DNA of 64,000 nucleotides. Origin: Tetrapisispora phaffii CBS 4417. Its lineage: Eukaryota; Ascomycota; Saccharomycetes; Saccharomycetales; Saccharomycetaceae. Location of the stretch: assembly GCF_000236905.1 (NCBI RefSeq), contig NC_016521.1:186001-250000 (forward strand), written 5' to 3'. Shown piece after piece: positions 39,810-49,466 of the stretch. Below the pieces are notes generated by a model. The model searched no databases. It was not told the origin of the DNA and was given only the letters and a program-made list of their open reading frames with translations. A program made the position numbers and the translations under genes. Each line of letters opens with the position of its first letter. Position 1 is the first letter of the stretch.

Positions 39810-41525
39810 TTACGATTGTACTAATTTTGTGGTGTACAATTCATTATCTACTTCTCCTGATATGCCTTTCGTTTCTAAATTTTTACAGTCTATTTGTAAT
39901 CGTTCTATTTTAGAATGCATACTATTTATTTCATTATTAAATTGTTCTTGTTTTTGTAATATTGCTTTTCTCCAGTCTTGGAATTTGGTCTCTTCTAATG
40001 CTACAACATCATTAAATTTCTTTTTGGTTTCCCATTGTTTGTGAACATATTCCTGGCTCCATTCTAAAACAATAGAATCTATAAAGTTTTTATCAAATAT
40101 TTGGTAGCAAATATAATTCTTTAATCCGTTTTTATCGAAATCTTCGTAATCAAATGTACTCAATATATCTCTTAGTTCTTGGGATATTTCGACACCGCCA
40201 ACTAATTCGGAAGATTGAGTCTGCACTATTTCTTTACATTTTAATAACCTTGTCTTTAACAGAGTAGCTCTGCAAGTTTCGTAGTAATCTTCAGTATTGA
40301 AAATTAAATCTGGTAGGTATTTGTTGAACAATAAGTCTCTCAACAAAGCAAAATCTGAATGCCCTGGATTCTCTACTTCAACTTTACCCCATCCATAGTT
40401 CCTACCATAAACTATTTCGCCTCTCTCATTTTTTATTCTTTTATCTGATGATATAATGCTGTATGGAGCATTTTTAATTAAGTCATCATAGTAAGAGTCG
40501 TTTGAATCTAAAAACTGACATACTTCTATATTTTGTATCTCCAAAATTTGTCTAATATCTAGTTTGAAATCTACTAACTCTTTTTTGGTAAGGGTGTCAG
40601 CCTTTGCTATCACAGGAATTAAATTAACTCTCTTCGATAATTCTTTCATTGTTACAACATCTAAAGTTGTTAATCCTTTATTTATGGGCTCAATAAAGTA
40701 TATACAACAATGAACTCTTCCATCATTCATCATTGTTCTATCTGGTTGTTCCTCTTGAAAAATGTTGGTTCGTATTTTCTCATCAATATGATTAGTCAGA
40801 GGAGTCCAACTAAATGCACTATTCATCTTACTTCCAAATCCAGGTGTGTCAATAACCGTTAAGTTTACTTTACAATTGTTTCCCACAAGATTGGCTTTAT
40901 GAATAGTAATAAGTTTTGTAGGCGGCATAGTTATGTCCACTTCCATAGTATGTGTTCTATAATCACTTACAGATAATAAATTTTCACCAAACAAAGTGTT
41001 AATAAATGTCGACTTGCCTAGTCCATACTGTCCAGCCACCATGACTGTAAAGTTGATACCCTTATCCTTAATTATCCTTTCCTTTTGCTTGATTATTAAA
41101 TCTATTCCGACATGATAATCTTCTTTGAAGTTTGTGCTCTCTGACATGGTCTTGGAAACTGAAGAATTAGATACCTTTTCTTTTTCAAATATTGATAACT
41201 GTTGATAACTCTCAAGAATATTATTAATCTCAGCAGATCCCCCAGAATTATGACAGTATTTGTTGTAGTCGTTATCGTCATTCTTGTTATTGTCATCGCC
41301 AATATTATCTTCATTTTCACTTGCTTCAAAGTTATTAATATTTTTAAATGCCTCTTGGTTGGACTCTAATAAGACAGAATCGTTGACGTCAGTGACACCA
41401 TTAGACACCACTTGAATTGGTGTAGAGTGTGTTGCATATTGGCCTTGACTAATTAAGGTTTCTTTCTCCATATTCTTATCTTCTTTGGTTTTTATAACTT
41501 CACAATTAATTTTAGAATAGAACAT
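39810..41525 (-). CDS. SPR3: Septin, Spr3-type (sporulation)
   Basis: This is a 571-residue septin GTPase. A polar N-terminal extension of about 150 residues precedes the P-loop GQYGLGKST at 165-173. The septin G3 DTPG, G4 AKAD and the septin-unique region follow, and a C-terminal coiled coil lies from about 515. Septins form filaments; Spr3 replaces mitotic subunits at the prospore membrane. The Spr3 assignment rests on synteny with YGR059W (between PEF1 and snR48) and on a perfect Ndt80 site 110 bases upstream. It is longer than the 512 residues recalled for S. cerevisiae. Confidence 0.85.
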   Translation of the reverse strand: MFYSKINCEVIKTKEDKNMEKETLISQGQYATHSTPIQVVSNGVTDVNDSVLLESNQEAFKNINNFEASENEDNIGDDNNKNDDNDYNKYCHNSGGSAEINNILESYQQLSIFEKEKVSNSSVSKTMSESTNFKEDYHVGIDLIIKQKERIIKDKGINFTVMVAGQYGLGKSTFINTLFGENLLSVSDYRTHTMEVDITMPPTKLITIHKANLVGNNCKVNLTVIDTPGFGSKMNSAFSWTPLTNHIDEKIRTNIFQEEQPDRTMMNDGRVHCCIYFIEPINKGLTTLDVVTMKELSKRVNLIPVIAKADTLTKKELVDFKLDIRQILEIQNIEVCQFLDSNDSYYDDLIKNAPYSIISSDKRIKNERGEIVYGRNYGWGKVEVENPGHSDFALLRDLLFNKYLPDLIFNTEDYYETCRATLLKTRLLKCKEIVQTQSSELVGGVEISQELRDILSTFDYEDFDKNGLKNYICYQIFDKNFIDSIVLEWSQEYVHKQWETKKKFNDVVALEETKFQDWRKAILQKQEQFNNEINSMHSKIERLQIDCKNLETKGISGEVDNELYTTKLVQS

Positions 41526-41852
41526 GATAGTTGAAATAAACTACATGTAGTAATAAAGCATTAAATAGTGCAATGATTCAAAAACATTTCTTTAATATTT
41601 AATATTTATATTTTAATTGTATTTTGTTTGTGTCATTTGCGATGACAAAAATTGTTGTTCCAGAAAAACATTTGGAAGAGAGATTCATTAAAGTTTCAGT
41701 TTTCAATGGTGGATATATATAATGTATGGAAATACCAATATTATTGAGTAACTAGACATTGAAATACTTATTATAAATCTGGTGCTTTACATATGCTAAG
41801 ATGATAATCAATCAAAAGAAAACACACAGATAGAAGTGCAAGTTGATGTGGT
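41526..41852. promoter_or_regulatory. SPR3 promoter region
   Basis: This is a 327-base AT-rich gap on the upstream side of SPR3 and the downstream side of PEF1. It holds one middle sporulation element and otherwise nothing I recognise. Confidence 0.45.
41634..41643 (-). promoter_or_regulatory. Ndt80 middle sporulation element
   Basis: The plus-strand sequence CATTTGCGAT is the reverse complement of a full match to DNCRCAAAWD. It is about 110 bases upstream of the SPR3 ATG. Confidence 0.6.
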
Positions 41853-43058
41853 TTAATGTGGCAAAAATCTACCCAAATACAATACCATGTCTATAAAATC
41901 CTTATATTGTATTGAGGCAATGCCTTCTTTATTCACATCATGTTTTCTAAAAAGTTTGGATAAACGTACTAACCAAATAAGTGATTCAACAAACTTATCA
42001 AATTTCAATTCTTTACTATTTACAGCCTGATTTATGAACTCTGCGTATTGTTCAAATAATTTTTCAGTTACTTCAAAGGGTATCAAATAACCCAATTCTT
42101 GTAAAGCATTATGATATTCATTAACATTAAGAGTGCATGAACGGTTTATATCGTTATCAACATAAATAACCCTCCAATTTTTAACTTTCTTATAAAGTGC
42201 GACGAATTCTTGTTGATTAATTGTACCAAATCTTGTAGCACCGAAGAGATTAACTAATGCGTCAATGGCTGATATGCAAAAATATGAACCATCATCATTT
42301 TGTAGGAAATTCTGTAGTTCCTCGGCTGTAAGTCTTCCTCTACCTTTACTATCATGATTAGAGAAAAGAGTCAATGCTATTTTATTATCCCTATCTTCTT
42401 TTGCACTAGGGGAATTGGTGATTGGTGTCTGGTTTACTGCTCCTAAAGAACTCAAACTAGAATGTCTCTGTTGATCTACCTGCGGTAAAGAAGGGTTGGG
42501 GACATTGTTAATTAGAGGTGGCCTTTGCTGTATAATTGCCTTATTTCTATCAAACACAGGAACTGAATTATGAACAGCATTATGCTGGTATTTATATGAA
42601 ATATTATTTGGAGGAGTATTCTGGAATTGGCTTTGTATGTTATTAACCGGAGGGGTTCTGTTGGCATATGATTGGTTATAGGAATTGTGACTCCAGTTTC
42701 TCGCATCTCGCCCGTTACCTGGAGGAATGCCCACACTTGGTGGAGCTGAATAGATACGTGTATCAACCCCAACTTTATTATTATTTACTTCATACATTCG
42801 TTGCCTTCTCAACTTCTCTTCTTCCAGTTGTCGTTTACCTTCTCTCATAGCTTCTTCAGGCGTAGCATATAACTAAAAAAAAAATCAGGACAGCTTATCT
42901 TCTCTTTAAATCAGTTCAAAGGTAAATATGTCATAAAAATACTTGTTAGTAACATTAAAACTTAAAATTAAAATCAGGATTGATCCAACCCTTATCGCAT
43001 CATATATACATACTTTCAGATCATCACCAGCAGCATAATTCAATTTTTTAGCACACAT
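41853..43058 (-). CDS. PEF1: Pef1 penta-EF-hand protein, two exons
   Basis: Exon 1 is 43058-43014 (MCAKKLNYAAGDDLK) and exon 2 is 42872-41853, beginning LYATPEEAMREGKR. Together they encode 354 residues. The join is supported by the family N-terminus, which I recall as MCAKKLKYAAGDDF followed by YATPKEAM. A proline/asparagine-rich linker leads to a C-terminal penta-EF-hand region from about residue 185, with HDSKGRGRLTAEELQ, FGTINQQEFVALYK and DNDINRSCTLNVNEY; the protein ends LYLGRFLPH like its S. cerevisiae counterpart. Pef1 is a calcium/zinc-binding protein linked to polar growth and cation homeostasis, with human ALG-2 and peflin as relatives. Confidence 0.95.
42873..43013 (-). other. Spliceosomal intron of PEF1
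   Basis: This is a 141-base intron. The 5' site is GTATGT at 43013-43008, the branch point TACTAAC at 42951-42945 and the 3' site a run of T ending in AG at 42873. All three signals are the yeast consensus. As far as I recall, S. cerevisiae PEF1 has no intron. Confidence 0.93.
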
Positions 43059-43537
43059 AATGAAACTGAACGATAATATATCCGAACAGCTCTTTACCAA
43101 AACTCAGTCTTAACTTACAAGTCAACTAATGATATGCACGATATATTATATCCTATCTTCAACAAGTACGAATTATTTATAAAAATCTTCAGTGATTGCA
43201 CTTTGAAATAAATGTTTTATAAACACATATTATCTGTTTAGTTTCGATATTTTATCTTAGAAAATCGCGATGCGATTAAGCCTCTCCGACAGGTTCGGTT
43301 TACTCAGGGTCTTTCCATCAGTAACCGATCGTCAGTACCTGAAGACAAGATTGTATGTTCCATCAACCATTGATAGATTGGAGGAAATGGTTATATACGG
43401 TACATCTGTTTAATTTTAATATGTTTTTAGTTTTATTTTATTTTATTTTTGGATATTTCTATATATGAATGTTATATCTTTTAATTGCAAATTGTGGAAG
43501 AACCTTCTATTCCGTTTCTTTACGCATATGGAGAATT
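43059..43537. promoter_or_regulatory. PEF1 upstream / STE11 downstream gap
   Basis: This 479-base gap holds a short plus-strand reading frame at 43270-43413. Within that frame the base composition is visibly less AT-rich than in the flanks. No other feature is seen. Confidence 0.45.
43270..43413 (+). CDS. Possible small protein of 47 residues, unidentified
   Basis: An ATG at 43270 opens 47 codons ending TAA at 43411-43413. The peptide contains RLSLSDRFGLLRVF, DRQYLKTRLYVPST and DRLEEMVIYG. The N-terminal 25 residues are basic and amphipathic, resembling a mitochondrial presequence. GC content is higher inside the frame than in the flanking DNA. I do not recognise a family. It lies antisense to its neighbours, between PEF1 and STE11. 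It could be a real small gene, a relic or chance. Confidence 0.4.
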   Translation: MRLSLSDRFGLLRVFPSVTDRQYLKTRLYVPSTIDRLEEMVIYGTSV

Positions 43538-45634
43538 TTATTTGATTCTCGCATCAAGCCATGGGTGCAATAATAACTCAACGGCACTTGGTCTCTTCTC
43601 ATAATTGATTTCAAATGTTTTCTTCAAAAAATCGACACTGTTTGGAGAGGCCCAGGATGGAAGTTCTGGTGCTGTATTAGTTCCAATTTTGAAAATAGTT
43701 TGCATCTGTGATAATTCTGGGAATGGGTGTCTACCTGTGTACATTTCGATAATAACACAACCGGTAGACCAAATATCAATCTTTTCCGTGGCGGCAGTTT
43801 GTCTTACCACTTCAGGGGCCATCCAATATACCGAACCTTGTAACGAAACTCTTTTATTAATCTTCTCATTTTCTTGTGGACGAACCTTTTCATTCTTCTC
43901 AGGAGATTCTTCATTATTTTCAGCATTGATTTTATTTAATGGAGATAATTTCTTCGAAATACCAAAATCAGTAATTTTGACACAGCCTTTTATATCAATT
44001 AAAATATTGGCACCCTTGATATCTCTGTGAATAATATTTTTCCTATGCAAATAGGCAACACCTATCAAAATTTGTCTGGTAAAATTTATAATTAATGACT
44101 CTTCAAATGGACCGTAATTTTTCAGCATCGAAGACACTGAACCACCTGGGACATATTCTAAGAAGATATTGAAATTTTGACCTTCCTGGGATGAACCATA
44201 ATAGGTAACAATGTTTTCATGATGTAACTCTTTTAACAAGTTCATTTCGTGTTGTAGAGCATCAACCATTTTTTTGTAAACTGAAGACTTCTTTTTCTTA
44301 TCATTTATATTCATTTCAGTACCCAAGATATCAGCTGGTATCTCGACTTGTTTTACTGCCATCAGTTCGCCAGTAGTTGCATTCATACCTAGGTACACGC
44401 TACCGAAACTACCACTACCAATACACGCACCTTTCAACCATGCTTTAGGAGTTGAAACAGTAGTTGGTAAGGAGAAGATATCATTTTCACTGTCATATAT
44501 GTCATCAGGTATTTCTGGAACAAGTTTGATATGATTTGGATCTGCTGTTGCTTGTGTATGCCCTGGGTTTCCTGGTGTAGTGCTTATTTTGTTGTTCACC
44601 GTTGAATGAGGATCATTTTGGGGCAAACTTCCAAGTAATGCATTGTCAACAGCTGTATTATGTTTCAAGATAATATCACCAACTTTGTTCGACTCAGAAT
44701 CTATTGTTCTCCTACGTCCATTTGTTAATCTCACAGATTGACGGAAAGAATCCTTTAAAGTCTTTTGTAAATGTTTCATATCTGCTTTTGGGAAGTAACC
44801 TGTCAAATTTGTGGATATCAATTCACTAGGTGGTCTTTGGTTAAAAATCCTACGTAATTGACCTTTTGTATTATCCATCTTCAACGGTTGACCGACACCG
44901 ATGTTCTCATTTTGCGCATATCCAGAGAAGATTAAATTGTTTGATCCTAGTAAATTTTCAGGTTGTAACACATGCTTTTTATTTGTGAAGTTCAAAGTCC
45001 TCAAATATAACTTCTTAGAAGTTGCTAAAGCTTTGTCACTAGGTGTTTGATCCTTTGAAATAAATATCAATCGATTTTTTTCAATTCTATCAGATGAATG
45101 ACAGATGGTAACCAATTCCACATCGTAAAGTAAATGCAAAATGTTCTTCTCATAATTAACAACAAAAACATCATAATCCTCTGCAGATTTTGTTTCTTCG
45201 CCACTTTGATCCAATGCTATCAACTCTGAAGGTAATCTTTTTATTAATCTTTTTTTAATCAATTCTGCATTGAAACACCCATTTACATTAACTTTCTTTG
45301 CAGACCCATCATTAAGTATAAATATGGATGAGTGTTTGTCCATTGCAATTAAATCGTCGGTGACATTCATATTAGTTGTTGATAAAGAGTTAATTTTTTC
45401 AATAATGCCATTTAATTGATCTGTCAGTTTCTCACATCGCCTTTCTCTTAAAAGTTTGGCTTTATTTAAAATACGTATACGATCACCCAGTTTAGAGACA
45501 CCTAATTCTTCTAAAATTTCTCTATCAAGGTGTTCAATATCATCACGATTCAGGATTTCACATTCTTTAAAGGCTTCAACATACTTCCCACAATTTAGAT
45601 CATGCAAAAACTGTTCCATAAACAGAGTCCCCAT
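43538..45634 (-). CDS. STE11: Ste11 MAP kinase kinase kinase
   Basis: This 698-residue MEKK acts in pheromone, filamentation and osmotic signalling. A SAM domain at about 5-65 ([18 protein letters not shown]) binds Ste50. A Ras-binding-like region follows with [20 protein letters not shown]. The autoinhibitory middle part contains [20 protein letters not shown]. The kinase domain at about 400-695 has [25 protein letters not shown] and APE. S. cerevisiae Ste11 is recalled as 717 residues with these stretches nearly unchanged. Odd here is an extra polar stretch of roughly 20-24 residues in the activation segment between LSPLNK and [10 protein letters not shown]. The ATG at 45634 is the natural start. 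Confidence 0.97.
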   Translation of the reverse strand: MGTLFMEQFLHDLNCGKYVEAFKECEILNRDDIEHLDREILEELGVSKLGDRIRILNKAKLLRERRCEKLTDQLNGIIEKINSLSTTNMNVTDDLIAMDKHSSIFILNDGSAKKVNVNGCFNAELIKKRLIKRLPSELIALDQSGEETKSAEDYDVFVVNYEKNILHLLYDVELVTICHSSDRIEKNRLIFISKDQTPSDKALATSKKLYLRTLNFTNKKHVLQPENLLGSNNLIFSGYAQNENIGVGQPLKMDNTKGQLRRIFNQRPPSELISTNLTGYFPKADMKHLQKTLKDSFRQSVRLTNGRRRTIDSESNKVGDIILKHNTAVDNALLGSLPQNDPHSTVNNKISTTPGNPGHTQATADPNHIKLVPEIPDDIYDSENDIFSLPTTVSTPKAWLKGACIGSGSFGSVYLGMNATTGELMAVKQVEIPADILGTEMNINDKKKKSSVYKKMVDALQHEMNLLKELHHENIVTYYGSSQEGQNFNIFLEYVPGGSVSSMLKNYGPFEESLIINFTRQILIGVAYLHRKNIIHRDIKGANILIDIKGCVKITDFGISKKLSPLNKINAENNEESPEKNEKVRPQENEKINKRVSLQGSVYWMAPEVVRQTAATEKIDIWSTGCVIIEMYTGRHPFPELSQMQTIFKIGTNTAPELPSWASPNSVDFLKKTFEINYEKRPSAVELLLHPWLDARIK

Positions 45635-46251
45635 CTTTACCCTTTTATACTTATTACTGTAGTTGTCTCAATATTATAGTATTTAAAATTTAATATAAAT
45701 GACCTAGCTAAATCTCACTAAATGAAAACCCATATACTATAGCTGTTTATTTCTAAGAATAATATACTTTTTAATAAAAATCAAAATGGGCTAACAACGA
45801 GAATTGAGTGTTACTTTCGACTTCAAAAGGCTCCTACTTCGCAGATATATGTACTAGACTTGCACCTGATCTTGATGAACAATCATATCCATAAACAAAA
45901 TGCAAATGAAATCAATTGAACACTTTATTAAACATGATTCTTTTCATGAATACATTGCAACCAATATTTCAGACTTTAAAATTTATTCTTCTTAGGTTAT
46001 GGGATCGCTTTAGGCAATTAAAGGCTTGACCTAAAAACTGATGGTCATAGTATAAAAAGGATATTAATTATGTTCTATTTATTAAAAGAATGGATTATAT
46101 AAAGTACAGATATTGACATATAATTGAATCAACTTGTTAGTATGGGTGTATTATTCAATGATCCCGCAGCAGAAGATTTAAAAAGTGTCGATAGAAGGAA
46201 TATCTGTGGGATACTTCTTAATTTCCGTCTCTTGAATGATTTGATTTCAAC
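45635..46251. promoter_or_regulatory. STE11 upstream / VPS38 downstream gap
   Basis: DCR2 and a small gene (YLR361C-A) lie here in S. cerevisiae; DCR2 is absent. A short plus-strand frame at 46142-46255 is preceded by TATATAAAG at 46096-46104. I see nothing else in it. Confidence 0.45.
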
Positions 46252-46255
46252 TTAG
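46142..46255 (+). CDS. Possible small protein or gene remnant of 37 residues
   Basis: The frame from ATG 46142 to TAG 46253-46255 encodes a peptide with LFNDPAAEDLKSVDRRN and CGILLNFRLLNDL, a balanced composition unlike random AT-rich translation. It overlaps the VPS38 stop codon on the other strand. In S. cerevisiae the small gene YLR361C-A and DCR2 occupy this interval with the equivalent orientation, so this may be a short gene or a remnant. I cannot confirm similarity from memory. Confidence 0.3.
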   Translation: MGVLFNDPAAEDLKSVDRRNICGILLNFRLLNDLIST

Positions 46256-47757
46256 TATCTTTGTAAATGAAGTTGAAGTTGTTTGATGTTGATATTGAAT
46301 AGGTCAATTGCCTTTATGAGTGATGCGATGCTTGTTTTTGTCAATTTTTTTTTCTCTGGTATGAAAAATGGAAGTGTTTTGTTAATGAAACATGTACTAC
46401 CACAATATTCCATATCATTTGGTAATGGTATATGATATATTACCTTAGAAATCATTAAGGTAAATAACATATATTGACCTAATAGTGTATTAACAGTGTT
46501 AATTTCGTTTTCATCAGCTTTGTTACTATTAATCCCCTCGATTAAAGTCATTATATCATTTACTTGAACCTTTTTAAACTGTAATTGATTAATGATACCG
46601 TGAGTCTTTTCTTTTCCATCATCTAACTCGATCCTCGACTTCCATGAAGTTAGATTGAACTCGTCAGATGGTGCAACATGATTGTTCTGATCGGGACCAT
46701 TCGATGGTTTATTAAGTATAATGTAACCACCATTCTCAACATCAAATAAATGATATTCTTTAAAAATATCGACTAATTGTCCACATTTTTTTGCACGAAT
46801 CAAATCTAATTTATTGTTAATTTTTATTAACTGATAACTTTTATTCCCATAACTATTATCATTTTCCTCAACTTCATTAAAGTACTGGCCAGAGTCTGCA
46901 TGAAACTTTAACTCATAGTTTTTATCCTCCTCATTATGCTCAGTTTTAATTAATGATTCAAAAGATAAGCCAATGGCTTCTAAATGTCTCTGTTTTCTAT
47001 CAATGCTTACAGTTAATTGATTTATATATTTCTGTATCAAATTATTATTTCCAATAAGAGCTGATTTTTTATTATATGTTCTGTCATGCAATTTTTCAGA
47101 AATTAGGTTTATTTCATCATATATGTGTGAAATAAAGTCATTACTTTTATTTACCTTCAATAGTGAGTTAAAATTAGCAGATAGCCTACTTTTATTTGTT
47201 GTCCTTGATTTATTGTGTTCCATATCATTGAAAATAGAAGTTGGCTCCATTTTCAGTCCCTGATGAGGAAAAATATATGTACCATTGGTGAATTGAAATA
47301 AGAAAAGATTTGGTGATTCGATCACATTTTTTTCGTTTACAAGTTCAATTAAATGATTTAAATTTACATCTAAATTCACAATTTCTATCCAAGTCTCTGC
47401 AGCATTAGCGTTGAGGTTATCTGTTGGTTCATTAAATGAACTATCACTTTCATCCAAGAGTGTATTGGGAAATTTGAGCATTAATTTTAATGTTAATTCG
47501 TAATCTGGATATTCATTAATTGGAATTTCGTTAAAATAGAGCCTATTCAACCATGTATGTTGAACCTCACTTACATAAATGATCTCGTCCTTTAAATTTT
47601 CAATTGTTAGGAAATATTCATATTTTTGTTGCAGTAAACTCATTCTATATTGATTATTAATAGAATGTTGCATTATATCAATGTTCTGGATCTTAATTGA
47701 TCTTAGATGACGCAATCGTCTTGTTACTAAACCATTATCTTTAATCATCATTGTCAT
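46252..47757 (-). CDS. VPS38: Vps38, subunit of PI3-kinase complex II (UVRAG-like)
   Basis: The product has 501 residues with the N-terminal RRLRHLRSIKIQNI segment, which I recall as similar in yeast Vps38, then a C2-like region (EIIYVSEVQHTWL) and helical coiled-coil parts toward the C-terminus. Vps38 joins Vps34, Vps15 and Vps30 in the endosomal complex that makes phosphatidylinositol 3-phosphate for carboxypeptidase Y sorting. The family evolves fast (439 residues recalled in S. cerevisiae), so synteny with STE11 and ADE13 (YLR362-360-359) carries much of the weight. Start ATG is at 47757; two further Met codons follow at residues 3 and 4. Confidence 0.82.
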   Translation of the reverse strand: MTMMIKDNGLVTRRLRHLRSIKIQNIDIMQHSINNQYRMSLLQQKYEYFLTIENLKDEIIYVSEVQHTWLNRLYFNEIPINEYPDYELTLKLMLKFPNTLLDESDSSFNEPTDNLNANAAETWIEIVNLDVNLNHLIELVNEKNVIESPNLFLFQFTNGTYIFPHQGLKMEPTSIFNDMEHNKSRTTNKSRLSANFNSLLKVNKSNDFISHIYDEINLISEKLHDRTYNKKSALIGNNNLIQKYINQLTVSIDRKQRHLEAIGLSFESLIKTEHNEEDKNYELKFHADSGQYFNEVEENDNSYGNKSYQLIKINNKLDLIRAKKCGQLVDIFKEYHLFDVENGGYIILNKPSNGPDQNNHVAPSDEFNLTSWKSRIELDDGKEKTHGIINQLQFKKVQVNDIMTLIEGINSNKADENEINTVNTLLGQYMLFTLMISKVIYHIPLPNDMEYCGSTCFINKTLPFFIPEKKKLTKTSIASLIKAIDLFNINIKQLQLHLQRY

Positions 47758-48398
47758 TAGTTATAATATGTATGCTTATTAAAAGTTTAATGAAAGGTGT
47801 TATGGAAAATTGAATTCATAGAATCATTATTTATATAAAGTTGATGTGTCTTAATTCGAATAAATGAACCTCGGTAATGTTCTGTTTTATCCTGTACAGT
47901 TCCAATTGCAATTCTTATTTGACCTTCCACAAATATGTAACAGGTTAATTAAACTCTAAGCAGCTATCTTTAAGAATAGACCAATGAAATATGATTAAGA
48001 GATTTAATTAGTTATAATATATCGTTGTAATATATATATATATATAATATCCCACCTTCAAAACTTTTGTATTTTATTTACAATTCATTTCATTTCTATT
48101 CAATATCATTTTTGTCTTAAACATCCATAAGGTGGATGGAACCCTTGGTGTTGAAAAATTGAAAGGATATTGAATATAAAACTAATACTTTCAATGATGG
48201 TTTTATAAAAAGGGAAGAGTTTAGTAACATATACAACTGATCTTGTGGTTGAGAATATTATATTCCATTGGAACAGAAGAAATAAGTGTGTTTAACATTA
48301 GCTTGCTCAGGAAGAAGTCACGGAACATCTACATTACGCAATTTTTAGGTAGTTTAAATACTGAAACTTTCACCTGCATATTACGACAAAAGGTTGTT
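47758..48398. promoter_or_regulatory. Divergent VPS38/LST7 intergenic region
   Basis: This is 641 AT-rich bases with a TA tract near 48031-48047. A 31-codon frame at 47864-47959 behind a TATA-like sequence is not convincing. There is no GTATGT/TACTAAC pair that would add a 5' exon to LST7. Confidence 0.35.
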
Positions 48399-49241
48399 AT
48401 GAATAAGAATAAAGGACTGAATAATGAATATTTTTTACAGAATGAACAGCTCCCGAATGAAGATACGGAACCCAAGAATGTTACCGGGATTGAATTGTTA
48501 CCTATAAACAAGTTTTTATTCTCTATTTTACTGGGGCATTTTTGTGATAAGCATGGGCCAACTATTGTAATGGTCACTCAGGTAGGAAGTATAAGTACGG
48601 GTGGAGATGAACTGCTAGTTCCAGATTTTCCTACAGATTCTTATTGCGAGTCATGTTCAATGCACATATCAAATAATTTGGTCAAAGACAGCTCGACAAA
48701 GACTGATACAAAATCCATGAGATCAGTTATTGCTGATAGTGTTTACGTATCAACACAATACTCTTTGATTAGATATCAATTGATGACACAGGTTATTCGT
48801 AAGGCATTTTCGGAAGAAACGATATCTTATGATTCTTCACCATTAATTTTCTTCGATGACATTAGGGGTTTGAATTTTGTGATGGGTTTTAAACTATATG
48901 ATGATCAGGCAAGAGGTAATGAAAGGAGGTATTCTCTCATATTTAATATAAATACAAAGAACAGTAAAGCTGCCATGAATATATTGGCAAATAATTGGGA
49001 TTTTATCGAAGGTGGTTTCCTCAAAATTATACATTATATTCAACACAAGCATGAAGAAGACATCAAAAGACAATTAGAGAAAGAAAATGAAGACGGTGGA
49101 TTTACACCTATGGTTGGAACATTTCTAAGAGCCAACAAAGTAAAAACTTCTAAAAATCTTTCTGAACTCACTAAGGATGAATTAATATTCATCAAATTGC
49201 ATAAATGGAATTCATATATACTTAAGTCTCTTTTGGTGTGA
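48399..49241 (+). CDS. LST7: Lst7, yeast folliculin homologue
   Basis: The first ATG is at 48399 (MNKNKGLNNEY), giving 280 residues; upstream in-frame codons reach back only to a TTG. The longin-domain hallmark is FLFSILLGHFCDKHGPTIV, close to the folliculin FCE-HGPR region. CESC near residue 85, YVSTQYSLIRYQLMTQVIRKAFSEE and FFDDIRGLNFVMGFKLYD follow. Lst7 forms a complex with Lst4 that is a GAP for the Gtr1/Gtr2 GTPases upstream of TORC1 and is needed for Gap1 permease sorting. GAP1 itself lies 11 kb away. It corresponds to YGR057C. Confidence 0.92.
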   Translation: MNKNKGLNNEYFLQNEQLPNEDTEPKNVTGIELLPINKFLFSILLGHFCDKHGPTIVMVTQVGSISTGGDELLVPDFPTDSYCESCSMHISNNLVKDSSTKTDTKSMRSVIADSVYVSTQYSLIRYQLMTQVIRKAFSEETISYDSSPLIFFDDIRGLNFVMGFKLYDDQARGNERRYSLIFNINTKNSKAAMNILANNWDFIEGGFLKIIHYIQHKHEEDIKRQLEKENEDGGFTPMVGTFLRANKVKTSKNLSELTKDELIFIKLHKWNSYILKSLLV

Positions 49242-49466
49242 TAGTAAGACACTTATAATAACGGCATATTATTGAATAGATCTGGAATATTATATTCTAC
49301 ATGTATATATTGAATGATTATAAATATAAAAAAATTATTTACATAATTTTAGAACCATTGGTTTGGATATATAATATAAGATGTTTAAGAATTGGTATGA
49401 ATTAGAGTAGACAAAATTGTACGTGCTAGAACATCTTAGAAGGATAAATTTGAATTGACACTACTC

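Noticed and set aside
47864..47959. 31-codon frame between VPS38 and LST7
   Set aside because: Short, no recognised similarity, no splice signals to join it to LST7.
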